Shown here: piece after piece, positions 58,767-64,000 of the stretch
Numbering within the stretch: the first letter of the stretch is position 1
Layout: the number at the start of each line of letters is the position of its first letter
Source of the DNA: Gymnopilus junonius
Taxonomy: Eukaryota; Basidiomycota; Agaricomycetes; Agaricales; Galerinaceae
Direction: 5' to 3'
DNA: 64,000 bases
Assembly (NCBI GenBank): GCA_015501075.1
Contig: JADNYJ010000046.1
Location: forward strand, 185,606 to 249,605
The notes under the pieces: generated by a model
Told to the model about the DNA's origin: nothing
The model's input: only the letters and a program-made list of their open reading frames with translations
Database searches by the model: none
Program-made: the position numbers and the translations under genes

Positions 58767-61073
58767 CCTCACGCTGCCGAAGGACTTTTTCTTTGGTGTC
58801 GCAACTGCTGCATTTCAGGTTGAAGGGCTGCCAAGGCGAAGGTAAAGGCCTACCATGTGGGATTGGAATAGCCGCCAGCCTGGCGGTGTCGCCGATAATT
58901 CCACGGGTAAGAGTCGCTTCTTCATACCTCAGATTTTTTTGTCTGAAGCTTTACTTTTTAGGAGATGTCGTTGACCTCCAATATTACCTCTACAAAGAAG
59001 ACGTTGCTCGGGTTGCTGCGATAGGTGTCAATGCTCATTCTTTCTCGTGGGTGATTTTCGGGGATATAGAGCAAGATCTCATTCCTTCATTAGAATTTCT
59101 TGGGCAAGGATATTCCCTTTCGGAACTGCTGATTCTCCAGTCAATCAAGCGGCACTAGACCACTATTCCGACCGTAAGGAATACCTTATTCTTTGTCATA
59201 AAATTCTTGTCACTTACTTTCCCAATAGTAATCGATTATCATATTGCTTCTGGAGTAACGCCAGTCGCGACATTGTGTAAGGATAGCTGACGACCCTTAG
59301 TTTGATTTTATCTGAAGATCTACACTTTCAGTCCATTGGGACACACCGTTGTCAATACAAGCATACTATGGTGGCTTCCTGTCTCCTCAAGTCGTTGATG
59401 ACTTCGTCAAGTAAATAATTGTGTCGTGCTTTGAACGTTATAATTATAATTTGACCATTTTTACTAGCTATGCAAAAACTGTCTTCAAGGCGTTCAATGG
59501 CAAAGTAAAGACATGGTTAGCAGCTCCTTTTACTAACATTTGAGCTTTGTTTACTTTACTGCAGGTATACATTCAATGAGCCTCGTGTTTATTGTAGCTA
59601 AGTTGGTGGCTATCCCTTCAGTGTGTATCTTTCGGTCAATGAATGGTCTTTCCATCTTACAATTATCAGATTTCTCACTTCCGGCTGGCGTGAATTCCTC
59701 CACCGCACCCTACATCTGTAGTTACCACCTCCGTCAGTGGATAAATTTTATCCTTTTCTATTCTTTATAAATTATTATTATAATTACAGTTAAGGCTCAC
59801 GCTGGCGCAGTGAAAGGTAAGCAAACTCTTTTTTACAAGACACCTATAGGAGTTAAAGTGAGTATCCGATCTCAGCATTCAGAGAAATGAAAACACAAGG
59901 CGAAATTGCGTTTAAAAATGATGATTTCGTGTAAGTGTGCAATTATTTTCCAAGCTAGCCACTAAGTTAGCTTGGTTCAAGTGGTATTCCATGGAGGGCC
60001 AACAACACTGAAGACTTGATGGCTGTCGAACGTCATGCTGCCTTCCGCATAGGCGCCTTTTCCAATCCTGCCTATACAACAGGAGATTGGCCAACGATCA
60101 TGACTGACACCCTGCCGCCTTCTTTCCTTCCGAGATTTACTGCTGAAGAAAAGAAAGATTTATTGGGTGAGTAACGACATGGTCGCCTGTGTTGCATTAC
60201 TACCGAACGCTTATTCATCCGTCTTCAGGAAGTGCTGATTTCTTTGCGACTGATGCCTATAGAACTCAGTTCGTCACTGCCCCTCCGGATGGAATTGCGA
60301 GTTGCGTGTCGAATATGTCACACCCACTTTGGCCAGAATGCCATACCGTAGTGGAGTACGACGTGAACGGATGGGCTGCTGGTATTTCGCCTGATCCAGT
60401 CAGCGATTGGTTGCAGGCTACGCCCAATTTTTTGAGGCAATCTTTGCGAGATTTGCAAGCTCGATGGCCTACTAAGAAAATGGTACGTGTTATGGTTGTC
60501 TATTGGCATCTAAACCACACGAAGTTACGGATTCCAGTATATATCTGAATTTGGATTTGTTGAGCCGTTTGAGGAGAAATATACCGATCTCTTTCGTATC
60601 ACAGAGGATGTCGCACGAACAAGTAAGTTCGAGGGCCCCTTCTTCTCTACTGGATACTGACTGGAATATTATAAGATTATTACATGACATATTTGGGTGA
60701 AATTTTGCTGGCTATTCATGAGGACAAGTTACCTATCGCTGGGATTTTTGCTTGGGGTAAGCCACTGAAAACTTTTATTACGGGCCTGTGCATTATTGAA
60801 TTTCGTCGTAGCCATGATTGATAATATTGAATGGGGAAGTGGAATACAAGTCAAGTAAGTATTTCCTCTTGCTTTTTATATGACAAGGTACATCAGGATC
60901 CTTCCTCTTTCGCTCAGGTTTGGTATTCAATACGTTAATTTTACTACTCTTGAACGTCAGTACAAACGGTCTGCCCTATCTTTATGTACGCCCTTTTTGT
61001 CTTCCACCTGTCTATGCTCGGTACTCAATGTTGCCTTGTAGCCGAGTTCTTCAAGGCACACCTGGAGAAATAG
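58767..61073 (+). pseudogene. GH1 beta-glucosidase, decayed
   Basis: Clear GH1 order: [84 protein letters not shown], the acid/base TFNEPRVYC, a late block FFATDAYRTQFV, and the nucleophile region ISEFGFVEPFEEKYTD, then AMIDNIEWGSG and FFKAHLEK at the end. The N-terminal block has three single-base losses around 58828-58850, and a TAA follows VYCS near 59600. No start ATG fits in frame. Intact GH1 would cleave beta-glucosides. The catalytic Glu residues are still encoded, so decay is recent or partly due to sequence errors. Confidence 0.75.
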
Positions 61074-61430
61074 GATGCTCCCATATTTTTAAAGACGTTG
61101 AAACTTGAAGTAATATGTGAAACCTTTTGTGAGCATTTTTTTCCGCGGAGTACGTACATAGTTTGTCTTCGCTGGATCAATATAGTTTTCTGCTCCGGCT
61201 CTCGGTGAATTTATACCCGTGGTGATTTGGCCCTCGGGCCGGACGTAATTCGGCGTTTCAACTTGCGCGCTGTCGACGTTCTGGTCATCGATAAGCACTA
61301 GCTATTTTCTACTTACCCGCTCACGGTTGCTGAGTGACTTTCTGACCAGCAAAGCGGTGTCCCTCAGAAACGACCTCAAAACTGAAGCCTTTGACCTTAG
61401 CCTCTGCGTATCTTCACGAGAAATTACGAA

Positions 61431-62670
61431 ATGTCTGAAGACACTTCCAGGGTTTGGCTTATCACCGGTATGAACTAAGCTACATACTGTACGTCCGATA
61501 GGTCGAAGACTAGAAACGCTCATTGGCGTACTTGGTTTATAGGGGCTTCTTCGGGCTTTGGCAAGCGTATGGTCATTGCCGTGCTCGCTAGAGGGATCGC
61601 GTGATAGCGACTGCACGATCTCTGGAGAAACTTGAAAGTTCGCTGTCAACTATCCAAGATAGAATGAGACTGCGAATTTTACATTTGGATGTGACATCAG
61701 GGGAGGACAAAATCAAGGTTCAGATAGATGAAGCGTATCCTTTTGGGGTCACATTGACATCCTCGTAAATAATGCAGGTGAGGATGAGATATTTGACCCA
61801 GAATTATATAGCTCATCTTCACAAAATAACCCCAAGGAGTGGGACTTCCTGGCCTGATGGAAGAAGGAGGGTACGCACTCTACAGATCCTTCAACTAAAA
61901 TGCATATTGAATTAGCATCAGAACTAAACTGTTGCGTCGACAACTAGAAGCCAACCTTTTTGGAGTTCTGGACGTAACAGATGCAGCTCTTCCCCACTTA
62001 AGGCAAAGTAAATCCCCTTGTCTTGTCGTGATAGGGAGCAGGTCCGCATGGAAAGACGATTTTCCTGTGAGTAAAGAATAAAATCCACTTTTAGGCTTCT
62101 GCTTACAGCCGACACAGGGCCTTGGTTTGTTTGCTACTAAAATTGCATTTGATAAGTATTCAACGTTCTTTCCAGGCCATTATGCGGCCTCCAAAGCAGC
62201 CGTTCATGGTATATTATATTTTACGTTCACCCTACTTTTGCCAATCTTTCTTATTCGGACGTTACGCAGCTGTCACTGAAGCCTTCATGTCCGAACTCGC
62301 CCAATTCAATATCAAAGTCCTTCTCGTCCAACCAGGAGCATTTCCGACGGAAGGGATCAACGGCCAAATCTTCTTTACGGAGAACCCGATAAAGGAATAC
62401 GATGCGATGAGAACAGCTACAAAAAACAAGTTTAGTTCGATAGATGGAACACAGAAAGGCGACCCGAACAAGGCAGTAGAGGCCATTGTAGATGTCGTGA
62501 AAGGAGAAGGTGTCGCAAAGGGGCGCCCATGGCCTGGATACCTTTTCTTAGGCGAAGATGCGGAGTTTGATGTGAGGAAGAGATGCACGAAGGTGTTGAA
62601 TATACTCGACGAGTGGGCTGATGTGACAAGAGGAGTAAATTTTGACAGTCTCCCAGCTGCGAAGGGTTGA
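61431..62670 (+). pseudogene. short-chain dehydrogenase/reductase 1, with frame changes
   Basis: MSEDTSRVWLIT, then after an intron GASSGFGKRMVIAVLARG, the NAD(P) fold. A single base is missing right after ARG, and a second one before FWGHIDILVNNAG (NNAG motif). The rest is open: LRRQLEANLFGVLDVTDA, VVIGSRSAWKDDFPG with the catalytic Ser, YAASKAAVH with the Tyr-x3-Lys pair, and a C-terminus KVLLVQPGAFPTEG ending NFDSLPAAKG. Classical SDR of about 280 residues. Either a young pseudogene or a real gene with two base-calling errors. It lies in tandem with a second SDR. Confidence 0.7.
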
Positions 62671-63237
62671 AACGGTTAGGCAGAGTGTACGAATATAATA
62701 TGTGATGTATGTATTTGGTCCGCTGACCCGCTTGCCTGTGGATTTTCTGCCCAGCATTGATTTCAATCTTTCATTAATAAGCAACGGCCATCGGATATTT
62801 GGCAGGAGGAAGGATTTAAAAGCTTTTCAGCGGTACAAAGTATAGCCTATGGAGGAGGTAAATCACAGCATTATTCAGTAGAATTTGACGCTAATAAATG
62901 ACCACCGGTACCTGTAGCTTGTAGTTGAAGGCAAGAGCACTGATCAATGATTATAAGTACGTTAAAACTGATTACGATTACCGGCATTTGGAAATTGCGG
63001 CCCGTTCCCAGATAGTGTCGTCATACAACCACTTCCGCTCACCGACATCGGACCCGGCTGTCGAATCTCGATAGTAATCGCCGTTGTCCCCCATTTACAA
63101 GTTCACACTCGCTTATATACCATATCTTTACCGAAGACAAGATATAAAGCCCATCAGCAGCAGCTCACTCATTTCCCTTGTCGAAGAGCTTCCAGGATTA
63201 CTCTCCAAAAAATTTATCGAGCATATAACGCACCGAC
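62671..63237. other. intergenic between the two SDR genes
   Basis: No gene seen; promoter of the second SDR is expected in the last 150 bp. Confidence 0.5.
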
Positions 63238-64000
63238 ATGCCCCAACATACTTCAAGAGTTTGGTTAATCACAGGCACGTCGATTCCTTCATGAATGTGC
63301 TGCAGACCTTACAGAGTTACAATAGGGACATCTTCTGGCTTCGGAAAACGTCTCATGCTCTCCATTCTTGCTCGAGGAGACAGAGTTATTGCCTCTGCAC
63401 GGTCTCTTGAGAAACTGGAGACCATGATCTCGAGCTCAAGCATTCAAGATAGAAATCGTCTTCGTACCTTACATCTCGACGTTAGTGAAGGAGAGGAGAA
63501 GATCAAGGCTCAGATAGACCTAGCAGTGACGTTCTGGGGTCAGATAGATGTTCTTGTCAACAATGCAGGTAAGTTCGGGTTCTTTCTTCCGAATCCCAAA
63601 CGCTGACAATAACGCATTGAAGGAATTGGCCTCGCGAGCCTTGTCGAAGAAGGAGGGTGAGCCAAAGCAGTTGTAAACTGGCCTTTTGCTTATGCATTCC
63701 GTGCAGGAGTAAAATTTTGCGAAAACAGTTTGAGACGAATGTTTTTGGAGTGCTAGACGTTCGACTGCAGTCTTCCCTACCTTAGGCAGAGTAAGGCAGG
63801 TTGCCTGGTGGTCTTTGGGAGTCGATCTGCCTGGAAAGGCGAACTTCCTGTACGTGCAGCAAACCTAACATCTCCTTTTCGATTTTTTTTACGCTAAGTT
63901 GTACAGGGTCTTGGTTTGTTCTTTGGATTTTGCCAGCCTTTTCGAACTCCATGTCACTAACCTTTTTTGAATAGGTTTCTACTCTGCATCCAAAGCTGCC
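63238..64000 (+). CDS. short-chain dehydrogenase/reductase 2, cut by window end
   Basis: MPQHTSRVWLIT is followed, after an intron with an unusual GC donor, by GTSSGFGKRLMLSILARGDR, then LHLDVSEGEEKIKAQ, FWGQIDVLVNNAG, GSKILRKQFETNVFGVLDV, CLVVFGSRSAWKGELP and YSASKAA at the edge. Close relative of SDR 1, so a tandem duplicate. Compared with SDR 1 there are two missing bases just after GVLDV (near 63750-63775). The catalytic Ser and Tyr-x3-Lys regions are present. The C-terminal third lies outside the window. Confidence 0.72.

Noticed and set aside
1..64000. tRNA genes, rRNA and CRISPR arrays
   Set aside because: GGTTCGAA-like strings (for example near 8381 and 36425) lack a cloverleaf context; no regular direct-repeat arrays with unique spacers.

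Overview
The window is nuclear DNA of a filamentous basidiomycete, most likely an Agaricomycete. Genes are broken by many short (about 45-75 bp) GT-AG introns. Recognisable families are typical of mushrooms: ATG13, a GH55 beta-1,3-glucanase, a single-TM protein with a beta-rich ectodomain, an F-box/LRR-like gene, FAD monooxygenases, an omega-type GST, a GH1 glucosidase and short-chain dehydrogenases. A Ty3/gypsy chromovirus is present. I see no bacterial operons, CRISPR arrays or tRNA genes.

Layout. 0-7 kb: one large 7-exon gene for a conserved protein of unknown role. 7.8-13.2 kb: a conserved small gene, a membrane protein and an F-box-like gene that has lost its middle. 13.4-17.0 kb: a secreted GH55 glucanase. 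17-21.2 kb: mostly non-coding, with one candidate small secreted Cys-rich protein and a Lys/Ala-rich nuclear protein. 21.6-22.7 kb: an unrecognised gene. 23.5-34.8 kb: six members of one HNH-nuclease-like family arranged as a mirror image around a protein kinase gene (A> <B C> | kinase | <D E> <F). A, C, D and E look intact; B is truncated, and F carries a stop codon and a solo LTR. A seventh copy (G, 49.7-51.2 kb) is broken by a 219 bp insertion. 37.3-41.7 kb: ATG13. 42.3-49.5 kb: a GST pseudogene split by a 6.2 kb chromovirus with almost identical LTRs and a TTCAT target duplication. 51.7-64 kb: a metabolic neighbourhood with a GST fragment, two related FAD monooxygenases flanking a multi-pass membrane protein, a decayed GH1 glucosidase and two tandem short-chain dehydrogenases, the last cut by the window end.

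The HNH-like cluster is the most interesting part: a local, symmetric expansion with two protein forms (one with a C-terminal membrane segment) and active birth and death. The FMO/SDR/GST/membrane group could be a small biosynthetic or detoxification cluster, but that is inference. Many single-base indels sit in otherwise well conserved reading frames (ATG13, GH1, SDRs, GST, gag/protease). Some of this may be assembly error rather than true decay. All exon models come from reading splice sites and frames by eye.
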